A DNA stretch of 64,000 nt from Armatimonadota bacterium. Its GTDB lineage: Bacteria; Armatimonadota; Fimbriimonadia; Fimbriimonadales; Fimbriimonadaceae. The stretch is taken from NCBI GenBank assembly GCA_018268255.1, contig JAFDWX010000007.1, forward strand, positions 89,178 to 153,177, in the 5' to 3' direction. The notes under the pieces are model-generated. The model saw nothing but the letters and a program-made list of their open reading frames with translations, did no database searches and was not told the DNA's origin. Shown piece after piece: positions 51,179 to 60,841 of the stretch. Within the stretch, counting starts at the first letter, position 1; every line of letters starts with the position of its first letter. The translations under genes were made by a program, and so were the position numbers.

Positions 51179-51904
51179 TTACTTCTTGCGGCGTCGGATA
51201 ACGGCTGCGAGACCGAGTCCGAGAGCTGCCATCGAAGCGGGCTCTGGAACGGCTTCGAAGCGCCAGCCAAAGTTGGCCTTCGGGTTGCCGCTGAAGTTGA
51301 AGTAGGTGCCTGCGATACCGCTGGCCAAACCGCCAGTTGCTGCAGTCGATTGGAACGCAACATCGTTGCTGGAACCGACGCGCACGGGGTCAGCCATGAT
51401 CAGCTGGCCGAGACCATTGAGCTGCGTGGTGGTCGTCGTGGTGCCCGAGCCATCGAATGTGAGACCTGCCCACATGGTTGATTCGAGGTTCATAACGTTG
51501 GCGCCCAAGTCGAAATACCAAACGTTGGCTGCACCAGCTGCGAAGGAGGTGGCGGCGAAGGTGAAACCGGTTACGTAGGTGCCCATGGTCGTCGCCGTGC
51601 CATCGTTCTTATAGAATCGAATTCGCATGCGAGCGCTAACAGCTGTGGTGTTGCTGTTGTACGTGGTCCAGTAAATTCGGGTGACTTTCTTGCCGACAAA
51701 TGCGACCGGGAAGGTCAAGTCATCCGCCACGAGCCGGGTCGTGTTGATTCCGCTAACCGCAGCAGCGCCACCGTTGTTGAACGATGCAACGATCGAGTTG
51801 TTGAGGCTTGCGGCATCGTTCAGGTAGAGGTTGTCATATGCAACATACGCCTGGGAAGCTCCAGCAACAGCCACGAGGCCCAAAGCTAAAAGTGTTTTCA
51901 TCAA
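51179..51904 (-). CDS. secreted protein with PEP-CTERM-type anchor
   Basis: 241 residues. Signal peptide MMKTLLALGLVAVAGASQA, a Ser/Thr/Asn-rich beta body, and the tail VPEP-ASMAALGLGLAAVIRRRKK. Strong AAGGAG ribosome-binding site 6 bases before ATG 51904. The body has no recognised domain. It is the third such protein here and the only one ending in RRRKK. Confidence 0.83.
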   Translation of the reverse strand: MMKTLLALGLVAVAGASQAYVAYDNLYLNDAASLNNSIVASFNNGGAAAVSGINTTRLVADDLTFPVAFVGKKVTRIYWTTYNSNTTAVSARMRIRFYKNDGTATTMGTYVTGFTFAATSFAAGAANVWYFDLGANVMNLESTMWAGLTFDGSGTTTTTTQLNGLGQLIMADPVRVGSSNDVAFQSTAATGGLASGIAGTYFNFSGNPKANFGWRFEAVPEPASMAALGLGLAAVIRRRKK

Positions 51905-52052
51905 GATCTCCTTTCGATAATAAGAAACACCGCCGAACCGACGAGGCCCAGATGCGGCTACTTACAATCGGTATCTTAAGGGAGACTTGTGACACCCTGA
52001 CTGGCAAATCTAGGAGAACTATAAGAAAACCTGGTAATCCACCAAGTGAATC

Positions 52053-54179
52053 TCAATAGTGCCAGTCCACATCTAACGCTTCCTTCGCGTGGCGCTCGAT
52101 ATATTCGCGTCTCGGCTCGACTTTTTCACCCATTAAGCGACTGAACATCATTTCCACGTCAGCCTCAAGTTCCTTGTCCAATTTGACTTGAACGAGATGC
52201 CTCGATTCGGGTGCCATCGTCGTCTCGCCGAGCTGCTCCGGGTTCATTTCACCCAAGCCCTTAAAGCGGGTGATTTGATAGTTCTTCCGCTTGAGGTTCT
52301 TAAGAATCTGATCACGTTCCGCCTCGTCTTGAGCGTAAAAGCGCTCGCTCGCACCGGATTTGATGACGAAAAGCGGCGGCTGAGCGAGATACAGGTGCCC
52401 AGCTTCCACCAAAGGCCTCATATAGCGGTAGAAGAAGGTAAGCAGAAGTGTCCGGATGTGCTCTCCATCAACGTCCGCGTCGGTCATGATGATGATCTTG
52501 TGGTAGCGAAGCTTGGAAATGTCGAACATGCTGGAGTCCTTCCCATTTCCGTTGCCGTTGTTGATGGCCGCCGGATCCTCTTCCTTGCCCCTGGAGACAT
52601 CAATATCGATGCCTACTCCCAATGCAGCGATCAGCGATTTGATTTCCTCGTTATCGAGAGCTTTATCAAGCCTGGCGCGCTCCACGTTGAGGATCTTTCC
52701 TCTCAGCGGCAGAATGGCCTGGGTCACCCTATCCCGTGCATCTTTGGCTGATCCGCCGGCAGAGTCGCCTTCCACCAAAAAGATCTCGCATTTCTCGCTC
52801 TCTTTGCTGACGCAGTCTTGGAGCTTGCCCGGAAGTCCGAAAGAATCCATCGCGTTGGATCGCTTGACGCTCTCCATGGCCTTTCGAGCCGCTTCGCGAG
52901 CCATCTGCGCCACGCGAGCCTTTTCCACGATCCGCTTGGCGATGTTGGGGTTTTCATCCAAGAAGGTAGCAAGACCGTCTCCGACCAGTGAGTTGGCAAT
53001 ACCCTGAACTTCAGGGTTAACCAGCTTGACCTTATCTTGCGAGTTATAGCTTGGCTTTTCTAACTTGAGCGAAATGACAGCTGTTAATCCATCCGCGACG
53101 TCTTCGCTCGCAAAATTCTTCTCCTTTTCCTTGAGAAGGTTCATCTTCCGGGCATAGGCATTGATGACGCGGGTCAAGCCAGCGCTGAAGCCGCTGACGT
53201 GCGTTCCTCCATCCGGTTGGTTGATGTTATTGGAGAACGCCAGCATGGTGAGGTTGTATGCCGTGTGGTACTGCAGGGCAACCTCCATCTCGTAATTTTC
53301 CTTGGCTCGGCGGAAGTAGATGACCTTGTGCAAGGGCTCCTTGGCTGCGTTGATGTCTTCGACAAGCTGCTGGATACCGCGCGTGAAGTAGTAAGTATCG
53401 TTTTGCTCTTCGTCAGCCTCATCCACGAACTCGAACTTCACAGCTGGGTTAAGGTAGGCCAACTCTCGCATTCGGTTCTTGATGATATGAGGGTCGTGCT
53501 TGGTCTCGGTAAGGACGGTTGCATCCGGCATCCAGTGCTGGGTCGTGCCCGATTCCCCCGGAGGGCACTTGCCGATTTCCTCGACTTCAGTAACCGGAAT
53601 CCCAGCCTCAAATCTCTGGCGGTAGATCTTTCCATCTCGTCGGACGGTCGATTCCATCCATTCGGACAGCGCGTTGGTACAGCTCACACCCACGCCGTGG
53701 AGACCACCTGATACCTTGTAGCCGGTTCCTTCGCCCCCAAACTTTCCTCCGGCGTGAAGGACGGTCATAACCACGGTCAGCGTGGAAATTCCCATCTTCT
53801 CGTGGAGACCGACGGGAATCCCACGGCCGTTGTCCGACAAGCTCAGCGACCCATCTTCGTGCAGCGTCACAACAATGGTGTCGCAGTACCCAGCGAGAGC
53901 CTCGTCCACAGCATTGTCGATGACCTCGCGGAACATCTGGTGTAGGCCACGCTTTCCGTTATCGCCGACATACATTCCCGGGCGATGACGAACGGCTTCC
54001 AATCCCTCCAGGACTTGAATCGAGCTCTCGTCGTACGTGTTCTCGACCCGTTTGGCCAGATGCTCATCGGTATCGGTGAGGTCGGTGCTTTGGCCTTGTT
54101 CGATTTCGGGCTGCTGAATCTCAGCAGCGGAATCTTCGGGCCGATTTTCCGGCTCGTCAGGAGTGTGGGATTTTGCCAT
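52053..54179 (-). CDS. gyrB: DNA gyrase subunit B
   Basis: 708 residues. GHKL ATPase with EVIDNAVDEALAG, DNGRGIPV, GLHGVG; toprim domain with EGDSAGGSAK and DADVDGEHI; C-terminal FKGLGEMNPEQL. Introduces negative supercoils with GyrA. Notable are an acidic N-terminal extension of about 45 residues before YDESSIQVLEGLEAVR, and an Asn/Gly-rich linker (NNGNGNGKDS) before the second toprim part. The region before it contains TACAAT at 54213-54218 on the minus strand, a plausible -10 box. No gyrA or dnaA is nearby, so it is not evidence for oriC. Confidence 0.97.
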   Translation of the reverse strand: MAKSHTPDEPENRPEDSAAEIQQPEIEQGQSTDLTDTDEHLAKRVENTYDESSIQVLEGLEAVRHRPGMYVGDNGKRGLHQMFREVIDNAVDEALAGYCDTIVVTLHEDGSLSLSDNGRGIPVGLHEKMGISTLTVVMTVLHAGGKFGGEGTGYKVSGGLHGVGVSCTNALSEWMESTVRRDGKIYRQRFEAGIPVTEVEEIGKCPPGESGTTQHWMPDATVLTETKHDPHIIKNRMRELAYLNPAVKFEFVDEADEEQNDTYYFTRGIQQLVEDINAAKEPLHKVIYFRRAKENYEMEVALQYHTAYNLTMLAFSNNINQPDGGTHVSGFSAGLTRVINAYARKMNLLKEKEKNFASEDVADGLTAVISLKLEKPSYNSQDKVKLVNPEVQGIANSLVGDGLATFLDENPNIAKRIVEKARVAQMAREAARKAMESVKRSNAMDSFGLPGKLQDCVSKESEKCEIFLVEGDSAGGSAKDARDRVTQAILPLRGKILNVERARLDKALDNEEIKSLIAALGVGIDIDVSRGKEEDPAAINNGNGNGKDSSMFDISKLRYHKIIIMTDADVDGEHIRTLLLTFFYRYMRPLVEAGHLYLAQPPLFVIKSGASERFYAQDEAERDQILKNLKRKNYQITRFKGLGEMNPEQLGETTMAPESRHLVQVKLDKELEADVEMMFSRLMGEKVEPRREYIERHAKEALDVDWHY

Positions 54180-54212
54180 GAATTTCTGCTCTCGGGAACC
54201 CGAGTTTGAACC

Positions 54213-54218
54213 TAGATT
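54213..54218 (-). promoter_or_regulatory. probable -10 box of gyrB
   Basis: TACAAT on the minus strand, 33 bases before the gyrB ATG; TTGAAA lies 13 bases further upstream, too close for a standard -35. Confidence 0.35.
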
Positions 54219-54268
54219 GTACCCTATAGACGGGTTTCAAGGCACTTTAGGCGCGTTTGTACAGAGGA

Positions 54269-54658
54269 TCAGGACGGGTCGCCGAGACGCTCTGCTAGTG
54301 ACCGCTTATCGGGGTTGATCTTGTAGGCGATGGTGACCTGAAGAGCAAGGACCAAGGCAATGATAAACCCGATCAGCGTGTGGTACCCAACGGTCCGGAT
54401 ACTGACCAGTCCCCGATAGACCTCGATGAAGTAGCCTCCCGTGAGAGCGACCAAAGTGATCAGGGGAACTGAGTACCACGCCAGCTTCATCTGCGGCTTT
54501 GAAGCGTGTGGTTTATGGTTTGCCTGGAGATAGCCAATGACGTACGCAGCCAGAATTGCGAACGCATTTCCGATTGGCAACTGACCGTAGCCGTGGAGTT
54601 CGTTATCGTATTTCGCCCACAGAATGACCGTTGCCAAAAACGCAGCATTGGCTAGCAC
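54269..54658 (-). CDS. small membrane protein of unknown function
   Basis: 129 residues with about four hydrophobic segments (LANAAFLATVILWAKY, AFAILAAYVIGYL, LITLVALTGGYFIEVY, LIGFIIALVLALQVTI). No family is recognised. The start shown is a GTG without a ribosome-binding site. Upstream in frame, an ATC at 54685 has GGGGGAG five bases before it and would give I-KFSFNHARVLANAAF, a more natural N-terminus. It lies 90 bases before gyrB. Confidence 0.7.
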   Translation of the reverse strand: MLANAAFLATVILWAKYDNELHGYGQLPIGNAFAILAAYVIGYLQANHKPHASKPQMKLAWYSVPLITLVALTGGYFIEVYRGLVSIRTVGYHTLIGFIIALVLALQVTIAYKINPDKRSLAERLGDPS

Positions 54659-54749
54659 TCGAGCGTGGTTGAATGAGAACTTGATAGTGACTCCCCCAAA
54701 ACTTTCTGCTATAGGGTACTCCGAATCGCGCCAGCGGTAACATCATCCT

Positions 54750-56747
54750 ATGCTCACAGCGCTTGCTTTGGCAACACTTGGCCTCGCCGATGGACGCATG
54801 ATCACCTTCCGGTTTGTACCAAAATCGGAGGCAAAACGAATCAGTGTCGTGGGCCAATTCAATCAATGGGACCAGTCGCGCCATCCCATGGCGTTGACCA
54901 AAGACGGCAAGACGTGGAGTGCGGAAATCCAGATCCAGCCCGGTGTTTACCAGTATCTGTTTTGCGTTGATGGGCGTCAATGGATTCCTGATCCATCAGC
55001 GCCGACTGTTGTGGACCCCAATGGGAATACGAATTCACAACTGTTGGTAACACCCCTTGCCTATGACGAGCAACCGGGCGTTCTGGGCGATGGGCTCATC
55101 ACGAAGTCGGCAGTGCAACACCATCCACCGGCAGACACCTTTCGATCTGAGGGCAACTCATTCTGCTTTAGGCTGCGCACCCGGGCTAACGACGTCGAGC
55201 GAGTTTTTCTTGTTGTGAACCCTGCCCAAGGCAAAGCGCGACGGGTCGTGGCCCGAAACGTGGATCGAGGACCAATTTTCGATACATGGTCGTTCTTCAC
55301 TCCGATCTCCGGAAAGATCTCATACTCCTTCCAGCTCATCGATGGCGAGACCGAATCGGTGTACCCAGAGGGCCGGTTAATTGACCAAGATTTTTCAAAA
55401 TGGCCCAAGCCAAAGGTGCCACAGTGGCTGGAAGGTCGAGTTTTCTATCAGATCTTTCCGGATCGATTTGCGAATGGAAGCAAAGAGAACGATCCGCCGA
55501 ACGCTCCTGAGTGGGGTGCCTCGACCCAAAACCGAACATTCTTCGGCGGAGATGTCCAAGGTGTTCTCAAACACCTAGACCATATCATAGAACTTGGAGC
55601 AAATGCTCTGTACTTCAACCCGATATTCAAGACCGAGAGCTACCACGGTTACGATATCTCCGATTACGAGCATCTCGATCCGCGATTTGGTACCAATGAG
55701 GCGTTCCGGGATCTTGTCAAGCAGGCGCACGCAGCGGATATGAAAGTCATCCTCGACGGTGTTTTCAACCATTCCAGCATTGAGTTTTTTGCCTTCAAAG
55801 ACCTGCGTGAGCGGGGTGAGGCGTCACCTTATCGCGACTGGTACACCATCTACAAGTTCCCTATCGAGATACTCGATGGCCAGAAAAGCTATCTCAGTTG
55901 GGCTGGAGTCAAGGCCATGCCCAAACTCAACCAGGAGAATCCCGCAACGCGCGAGTATTTCACCAAGGTTTCGGCTGAGTGGATCTCCAAATACGGCATC
56001 GATGGATGGCGCCTCGACGTCGCCAACGAAGTCAGCCAGGATTTCTGGCGTCAGTGGCGGCCGGCCATGCGCAAAGCTGATCCGGAAGCCTACATCGTCG
56101 GTGAGATATGGGATGACGCCCATGAGTGGATGCAGGGCGACATGTTCGACTCGTTGATGAATTATCAATGGCGCCAGGCGGTGCTTAGCTACTTCAATAG
56201 CCGGCTGCTCTCCACCAGAACATTCATCCGCGACCTCAATCGGGTTCGGTCGATCTATCCAGCCGAGACATTCAATGCCATGTTCAACATGCTCGGCTCC
56301 CACGACACCCCTCGTATCCGCACCATCTTTGGCGACAAGATGGATCGAGTCAAGCTTGCGCTAGCCTTCCAGATGGCCTATCCCGGCGTGCCATCCATCT
56401 ACTATGGCGACGAAGTGGGCATGCCCGGAAGTTATGATCCCGATTGTCGTAGGTGTATGGACTGGACCAAGAAGTCCTGGGATATGGACCATCTAAACCT
56501 GCATAAGCAGCTCATCAAGCTCCGAACTTCGGTACCTTCTCTTATGGAAGGAGATTGCTCGCTGAGCCAGCAGGGATCGGTGCTCCAACTGGTCAGGAAG
56601 AGCGGGAAATCGGAGTTCCTGGGTCTCTGGAACAACACCGAGAAGGCTGCTCAGGTGAAAGTCGGACCGGGTTACAGACTTGTGGCAGGGCGATCGGTGG
56701 AATCGGGTTCGATGGCTCCAACGAGCTTTGCGTGGTATCTCAAATAG
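54750..56747 (+). CDS. secreted GH13 alpha-amylase family enzyme (neopullulanase/cyclomaltodextrinase-like)
   Basis: 665 residues. Short signal-like N-terminus (MLTALALATLGLADG). An E-set or CBM48-type domain follows (ISVVGQFNQWDQSRHPM...YLFCVDGRQWIPDPSA), then a second N-domain, then the barrel. The barrel has DGVFNHSS, nucleophile Asp in GWRLDVANE (D423), acid Glu in VGEIW (E452) and the transition-state Asp in GSHDTPR (D519). WLEGRVFYQIFPDRFANG is typical of neopullulanase/cyclodextrinase-type enzymes. Hydrolyses alpha-glucans; whether it is secreted or periplasmic is not certain. Followed by a strong terminator. Confidence 0.92.
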   Translation: MLTALALATLGLADGRMITFRFVPKSEAKRISVVGQFNQWDQSRHPMALTKDGKTWSAEIQIQPGVYQYLFCVDGRQWIPDPSAPTVVDPNGNTNSQLLVTPLAYDEQPGVLGDGLITKSAVQHHPPADTFRSEGNSFCFRLRTRANDVERVFLVVNPAQGKARRVVARNVDRGPIFDTWSFFTPISGKISYSFQLIDGETESVYPEGRLIDQDFSKWPKPKVPQWLEGRVFYQIFPDRFANGSKENDPPNAPEWGASTQNRTFFGGDVQGVLKHLDHIIELGANALYFNPIFKTESYHGYDISDYEHLDPRFGTNEAFRDLVKQAHAADMKVILDGVFNHSSIEFFAFKDLRERGEASPYRDWYTIYKFPIEILDGQKSYLSWAGVKAMPKLNQENPATREYFTKVSAEWISKYGIDGWRLDVANEVSQDFWRQWRPAMRKADPEAYIVGEIWDDAHEWMQGDMFDSLMNYQWRQAVLSYFNSRLLSTRTFIRDLNRVRSIYPAETFNAMFNMLGSHDTPRIRTIFGDKMDRVKLALAFQMAYPGVPSIYYGDEVGMPGSYDPDCRRCMDWTKKSWDMDHLNLHKQLIKLRTSVPSLMEGDCSLSQQGSVLQLVRKSGKSEFLGLWNNTEKAAQVKVGPGYRLVAGRSVESGSMAPTSFAWYLK

Positions 56748-56749
56748 CA

Positions 56750-56784
56750 GAACGCCTCTCTCGCAGACTGCGAGAGAGGCGTTC
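56750..56784. terminator. long perfect inverted repeat, bidirectional terminator
   Basis: GAACGCCTCTCTCGCAG paired with CTGCGAGAGAGGCGTTC, 17 perfect base pairs with a single-base loop, so the loop probably opens. It separates the rightward amylase gene from the leftward rpsI. Confidence 0.85.
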
Positions 56785-56816
56785 CCATGAACAGTTTTTC
56801 GGGAGAGTAGTTCTTC

Positions 56817-57206
56817 TCAGCGCTTGACGAACTGGAAGCCGCGTCGGGCCTTTTTGCGACCGTACTTTTTGCGCTCCTTTTCTCGCGGGTCGCGAGTAAG
56901 GAATCCGCCGGATTTGAGTCCAGGTCGAAGGTTGGAATCCATCTCCAAAAGCGCTCGTGCAATGCCGAGTTTCACAGCACCAGCCTGACCGGACATGCCG
57001 CCGCCCCGAGCCGTTGCTCGGATAGAGACCTTGTCGTCCATGCTGAGAGCTGCCAGCGGAGAACGAACGAGGATTTCAAGGACGGGTCGTCCCAGATACT
57101 CAGCAAATTCTCGACCGTTGATGGTGATGCTGCCATCGCCCGGCTCGATCCAAACTCGAGCGATTGCTCGCTTGCGTCGGCCTGTTCCGTAATACTTATC
57201 TGCCAT
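56817..57206 (-). CDS. rpsI: 30S ribosomal protein S9
   Basis: 129 residues. [19 protein letters not shown] near the start, [21 protein letters not shown], and the C-terminal [17 protein letters not shown] whose final residues reach the P-site tRNA. Last gene of the leftward ribosomal unit, 18 bases after rplM. Confidence 0.97.
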   Translation of the reverse strand: MADKYYGTGRRKRAIARVWIEPGDGSITINGREFAEYLGRPVLEILVRSPLAALSMDDKVSIRATARGGGMSGQAGAVKLGIARALLEMDSNLRPGLKSGGFLTRDPREKERKKYGRKKARRGFQFVKR

Positions 57207-57224
57207 GTCTTCTTCGATTCTCCC

Positions 57225-57662
57225 TTAGGCCTTGACCACCGTGAGCAACTCCGGCTGTTGAGCCTCGTGCGGGTGCTGGTCATTGGCATACACCTTCAGC
57301 TTCTTCACGATCTGATGGCCAAGTTTGGTCTTGGGAAGCATTCCCCAAATCACCTTTTCCACCAACTTCTCAGGAGTATTTTCCAACATGGTGCCTCGCG
57401 TCACGTTGCGCAAGCCGTTGGGCCATCCTGTGTGCCAGTAAATAAGTTCTCGCTCCTTGCGGCCGGTCAGAACGACCTTGCTTGCGTTGATTACAACGAC
57501 AAAGTCTCCGCAATCTTGGTTGTAGGTAAAGGTCGGCTTATGCTTGCCCCGAAGAATCTGGGCAACCTGGGCCGCCAACCGACCGATGGGTATTCCGGTC
57601 GCATCGACCACATACCACTTTCTTTCGATCGTGCTAGGTTTTGCTGTATAGGTTCTGTTCAT
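57225..57662 (-). CDS. rplM: 50S ribosomal protein L13
   Basis: 145 residues. WYVVDATGIPIGRLAAQVAQILRGKHKPTFTYNQDCGDFVVVINA is the family core, and GMLPKTKLG(H) follows. Early assembly protein of the large subunit. Its start overlaps the truA stop by 4 bases. Confidence 0.97.
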   Translation of the reverse strand: MNRTYTAKPSTIERKWYVVDATGIPIGRLAAQVAQILRGKHKPTFTYNQDCGDFVVVINASKVVLTGRKERELIYWHTGWPNGLRNVTRGTMLENTPEKLVEKVIWGMLPKTKLGHQIVKKLKVYANDQHPHEAQQPELLTVVKA

Positions 57663-58501
57663 GGTTTCGTATCTCCGAGGTTAACCCTCGTCAAACTGTC
57701 TTTCTCTTCTTCGCTGGGTTGTTCATCCCAGTCGATTCTGAAGTTGCCGTGAAATATTCGGAGCAATGTAAGGCCCTTTGCGGGTAGCACCTCTGGCCAT
57801 TGGACCTGTTCCCGCTGGCGTGGATCCAGCAAAAGGGTCACATGTTCCGGAGGGCGCTTGCCTCGACCGATGTCGAGCAAAAGTCCGCTGATCCTCCGCA
57901 TCATGCCTCGCACAAATGCGCTTCCCAGAACGTCGATGTGGATTTCCGCGTCTCGGCGGGTGGCCGTGATCTGGAATATCTCACGAACAGCGCTTTTTTC
58001 CGGCTCGAGTTCCTCGCTCAAGGCTCGGAAATCATGTTCACCCTTCAATATTTGGGCGGCCCTGTTCATCGCTTCAGCGTCCAGCGGCCTTCCGTAGGAG
58101 TGGTGGAATCGTGCACTTGTAACGTCTCTCGGTCCTATTTGAATCCGATAGCGATAGTGTCTTGCGAATGCACTGAACCTTGCGTGGAAGCGATCTTCCA
58201 CGCTTACCGCCTGCAGGATCGCAACGTCGCTGGGCAAAACCCGATTCAGTGCTGATGCCCACTTTTCAATCGGGATCGCCGCATTAACATCGACGTGGCA
58301 GACTTGGCCCATCGCGTGGGCTCCACCATCGGTTCGGCTTGCTCCTATGATCTCGCAATCTTCGCCCGAGACCTGGCGCACGGCAATTTTCAATGTGCTC
58401 TGGACTGTTCGGAGTCCAGTTTGAGCGGCCCAGCCGCTGAAGTCGGAGCCATCGTACGCGACGATGAGCTTAATACGATGAATCTTAGTCGACAAACTCA
58501 A
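57659..58501 (-). CDS. truA: tRNA pseudouridine synthase A
   Basis: 280 residues. Makes pseudouridine at positions 38-40 of tRNAs. KLIVAYDGSDFSGWAAQTGLRTVQSTL, the catalytic Asp in GASRTDGGAHAMGQVCHVD, and FVRGMMRRISGLLLDIGRG. It is embedded between rplQ and rplM, overlapping rplQ by 17 bases and rplM by 4, so the three are coupled. Confidence 0.95.
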   Translation of the reverse strand: MSLSTKIHRIKLIVAYDGSDFSGWAAQTGLRTVQSTLKIAVRQVSGEDCEIIGASRTDGGAHAMGQVCHVDVNAAIPIEKWASALNRVLPSDVAILQAVSVEDRFHARFSAFARHYRYRIQIGPRDVTSARFHHSYGRPLDAEAMNRAAQILKGEHDFRALSEELEPEKSAVREIFQITATRRDAEIHIDVLGSAFVRGMMRRISGLLLDIGRGKRPPEHVTLLLDPRQREQVQWPEVLPAKGLTLLRIFHGNFRIDWDEQPSEEEKDSLTRVNLGDTKP

Positions 58502-58934
58502 GAACCGCCGTTACGGCTGCGTCGCCGCGCCGTTGGCCAGTCTTTGTGAGTCGGGTGTATCCGCCTTGACGATCCTTAAATCGCGGGGCAACGTGATCAA
58601 ACAGGTGTGCAACCAGATCTTCACCGTTGATCAAGCTGCGCTGTCGGAGAATCTCCAACTTCTGGATATCGCTCTTTCCAGCAAGTGCTCGCTCGGGTCT
58701 CGGGCTGCTCTTGGAGTGTCCGACCAAGACCTTTCGAGCCTCGCGGCGGGCGGGAACCGTGTTCGCCTTGCCCAAAGTGATGAGCTTTTCCACAACGCGC
58801 TGCAGTTCTTTGCTGCGGCCCAACGTTGTGTGGACATAGCCGGTTCGGATCATTTGGCGAGCAAGGTTCGTCAGCAGCGCTCGCCGCTGATCGCTTGGCA
58901 GGCCAAGTTTTCTGTGGTCATTCTTGTGTCGCAT
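58485..58934 (-). CDS. rplQ: 50S ribosomal protein L17
   Basis: 149 residues. MRHKNDHRKLGLPSDQRRALLTNLARQMIRTGYVHTTLGRSKELQRVVEKLITLGK is diagnostic. The C-terminal extension (RFKDRQGGYTRLTKTGQRRGDAAVTAVLEFVD) is normal length. It starts 15 bases after rpoA ends. Confidence 0.97.
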   Translation of the reverse strand: MRHKNDHRKLGLPSDQRRALLTNLARQMIRTGYVHTTLGRSKELQRVVEKLITLGKANTVPARREARKVLVGHSKSSPRPERALAGKSDIQKLEILRQRSLINGEDLVAHLFDHVAPRFKDRQGGYTRLTKTGQRRGDAAVTAVLEFVD

Positions 58935-58949
58935 CAGCTTCTTCCTTGA

Positions 58950-59945
58950 TTAGTCGAAATCTTCGTCGTCGTCATCGTCCAACAGGTCGATGGGGCGATA
59001 GCCACCTTTCGGCGGTCGCAATTGCAGTCCGTGCTCCTGGAGTTTGTCTCGGACTTCGTTGAGTGACTTTTTGCCAAAACCGCGGATTCCTGTCAGGTCC
59101 GACTCCGTAGCTCCGGCCAAATGTCGCAAGGTCACGAGGCCAGCGCGTCGAAGGCAGTTGAACGTTCTCTGCGAGAACTCCAACTCTTCGATCTTGATTT
59201 CTGGCACGTGCGAAAAATCTGTTTCTTCGGCTTCCTCTTCCTCAGTCTCAAAGTCCAGAACAGCTTTGCCGAGCTCAAAGAACATTCGGAAGTATTTGTC
59301 GAGAATCTGAGCAGCCTGAGTGACCGCGTCGTTCGGCAAGACTGCTCCGCTGGTGGCAACGTCGAGGACGAGTCGCTCGTAGTCGGTTCGCATTCCGACA
59401 CGGGTCGCTTCGACGGTGTAGTTCACCTTTCGAACCGGTGTGAATTGGGAGCCTGTCGGAATAATCCCGATGATCCCTTTGTACTTCTCCTGCTTGTCCG
59501 GAAGAACATAGCCATATCCCCAAGCAGCATAAAGCTCCATTGCGAGCGTGGCATTGGCATCAGAGATGTGGCAGATGTAGCACTCCGGGTTGACGATCTT
59601 CACGCCCTCGGGGCAAACGATGTCAGCACCGGTTACTCGGCCAGGACCCTTAACCTCAAGTCTTAAAACGAGTTCCTCAGGCGGCGCACCCTCAAACTCG
59701 ACCTGAATCGCGACGTCCTTGAGATTCAGCAAGAGCTGAGTCGTATCTTCTTTGACTCCGGGGATAGGGGCGAACTCATGGAACACTTTGTCGATGCGGA
59801 CGGCAACGATGGCAGCGCCCTGGATAGAACTGAGCAAAACGCGGCGAAGTGCATTGCCGATCGTCTGCCCGTAGCCTTTCTCAAGTGGCTCCAGGATGAA
59901 CTTGCCGTATTCAGAATTGAGTTCCAGTGTTTGAATGTGGGGCAT
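58950..59945 (-). CDS. rpoA: RNA polymerase alpha subunit
   Basis: 331 residues from MPHIQTLELNSEYGKF. N-terminal dimer domain with GYGQTIGNALRRVLLSSIQGAA, the acidic linker (ETEEEEAEETDFSHV), and an alpha-CTD with RTFNCLRRAGLVTLRHLAGATESDLTGIRGFGKKSLNEV for UP elements and activators. A short acidic tail (DDDDDEDFD) ends the protein. The frame opens at 60011, but the ATG at 59945 is the family start. Confidence 0.97.
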   Translation of the reverse strand: MPHIQTLELNSEYGKFILEPLEKGYGQTIGNALRRVLLSSIQGAAIVAVRIDKVFHEFAPIPGVKEDTTQLLLNLKDVAIQVEFEGAPPEELVLRLEVKGPGRVTGADIVCPEGVKIVNPECYICHISDANATLAMELYAAWGYGYVLPDKQEKYKGIIGIIPTGSQFTPVRKVNYTVEATRVGMRTDYERLVLDVATSGAVLPNDAVTQAAQILDKYFRMFFELGKAVLDFETEEEEAEETDFSHVPEIKIEELEFSQRTFNCLRRAGLVTLRHLAGATESDLTGIRGFGKKSLNEVRDKLQEHGLQLRPPKGGYRPIDLLDDDDDEDFD

Positions 59946-60041
59946 ATGGTGTGCTTTCTCTCGGTCTGGATCCATCGCGAACGCTGGACCAGGGACAGGG
60001 CGATCCGGCATAAGCCCGAACGCCCTGGTTGTACATAGGTG

Positions 60042-60434
60042 TTACACGCGTCGCTTTTTCGGTGGGCGGCAACCGTTGTGGGGAATCGGCGTCACGTCGC
60101 GAATGGACACGACATCAAGCCCAGCCACCTGCAGAGACCGAATCGCAGTCTCGCGACCGCCTCCGGGTCCGGAAATAAAGACCTCCACGCGCTCCAGTCC
60201 ATAGTCCTTGGACTTCTTTGCCGCGCTTTCGCTGGCAAGCTGCGCAGCAAACGGAGTGCCCTTTCGACTCCCTTTGAAGTTGGCGTTGCCCGCGCTGCTC
60301 CAGCAAAGAGTATTGCCCTGCTGGTCGGTAATGGTGACGATCGTATTGTTGAAGGTCGACTGAATGTAGGCGCGTCCTTCTGCGACCTGTCTCTTTTCCT
60401 TTTGCTTTCCTCGTGAAACCTGTTTTCTGGCCAT
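60042..60434 (-). CDS. rpsK: 30S ribosomal protein S11
   Basis: 130 residues. [53 protein letters not shown] and the C-terminal [38 protein letters not shown]. Platform protein of the small subunit. No rpsD lies between this gene and rpoA, unlike most bacteria. Confidence 0.97.
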   Translation of the reverse strand: MARKQVSRGKQKEKRQVAEGRAYIQSTFNNTIVTITDQQGNTLCWSSAGNANFKGSRKGTPFAAQLASESAAKKSKDYGLERVEVFISGPGGGRETAIRSLQVAGLDVVSIRDVTPIPHNGCRPPKKRRV

Positions 60435-60444
60435 CCGTTAAATC

Positions 60445-60819
60445 CTACTTTCGTGCCTTCTTCTTGCCGGCAACAGTCTTGGCTTTACCCTTGCGCGTAC
60501 GGGCATTGCTGCGAGTCCGCTGCCCCTTGGTGGGAAGTCCCCGACGATGCCGGAGGCCACGATAGCATCCGATCTCCATCAGGCGACGAATGTTAGCGTA
60601 CACCTCGCGACGAAGGTCTCCCTCGATCGAAAACTCTTCGACTAATTCGCGGAGCTTTCCAATCTCAACCTCGCTCAGGTCCTTGATCTTGGTCCGAGGA
60701 TCAATTCCTGCTCGCTCAATAATTTCCGCTGCGTTCTTTCGACCGATTCCGTAAAGAATCGGCAAAGCATAGAGAACAGCTTTCTCTCTAGGTAAATCGA
60801 TACCCGCAATACGCGCCAC
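60445..60819 (-). CDS. rpsM: 30S ribosomal protein S13
   Basis: 124 residues. [40 protein letters not shown] near the start and [31 protein letters not shown] at the end. GTG start with GAGGAGG upstream. Contacts tRNA and the head of the 30S. Confidence 0.97.
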   Translation of the reverse strand: MARIAGIDLPREKAVLYALPILYGIGRKNAAEIIERAGIDPRTKIKDLSEVEIGKLRELVEEFSIEGDLRREVYANIRRLMEIGCYRGLRHRRGLPTKGQRTRSNARTRKGKAKTVAGKKKARK

Positions 60820-60841
60820 TTAGTTCGGTTCCTCCTCTAAC

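Noticed and set aside
54180-54268. Possible replication origin next to gyrB
   Set aside because: No dnaA gene, no DnaA boxes and no AT-rich block are seen.
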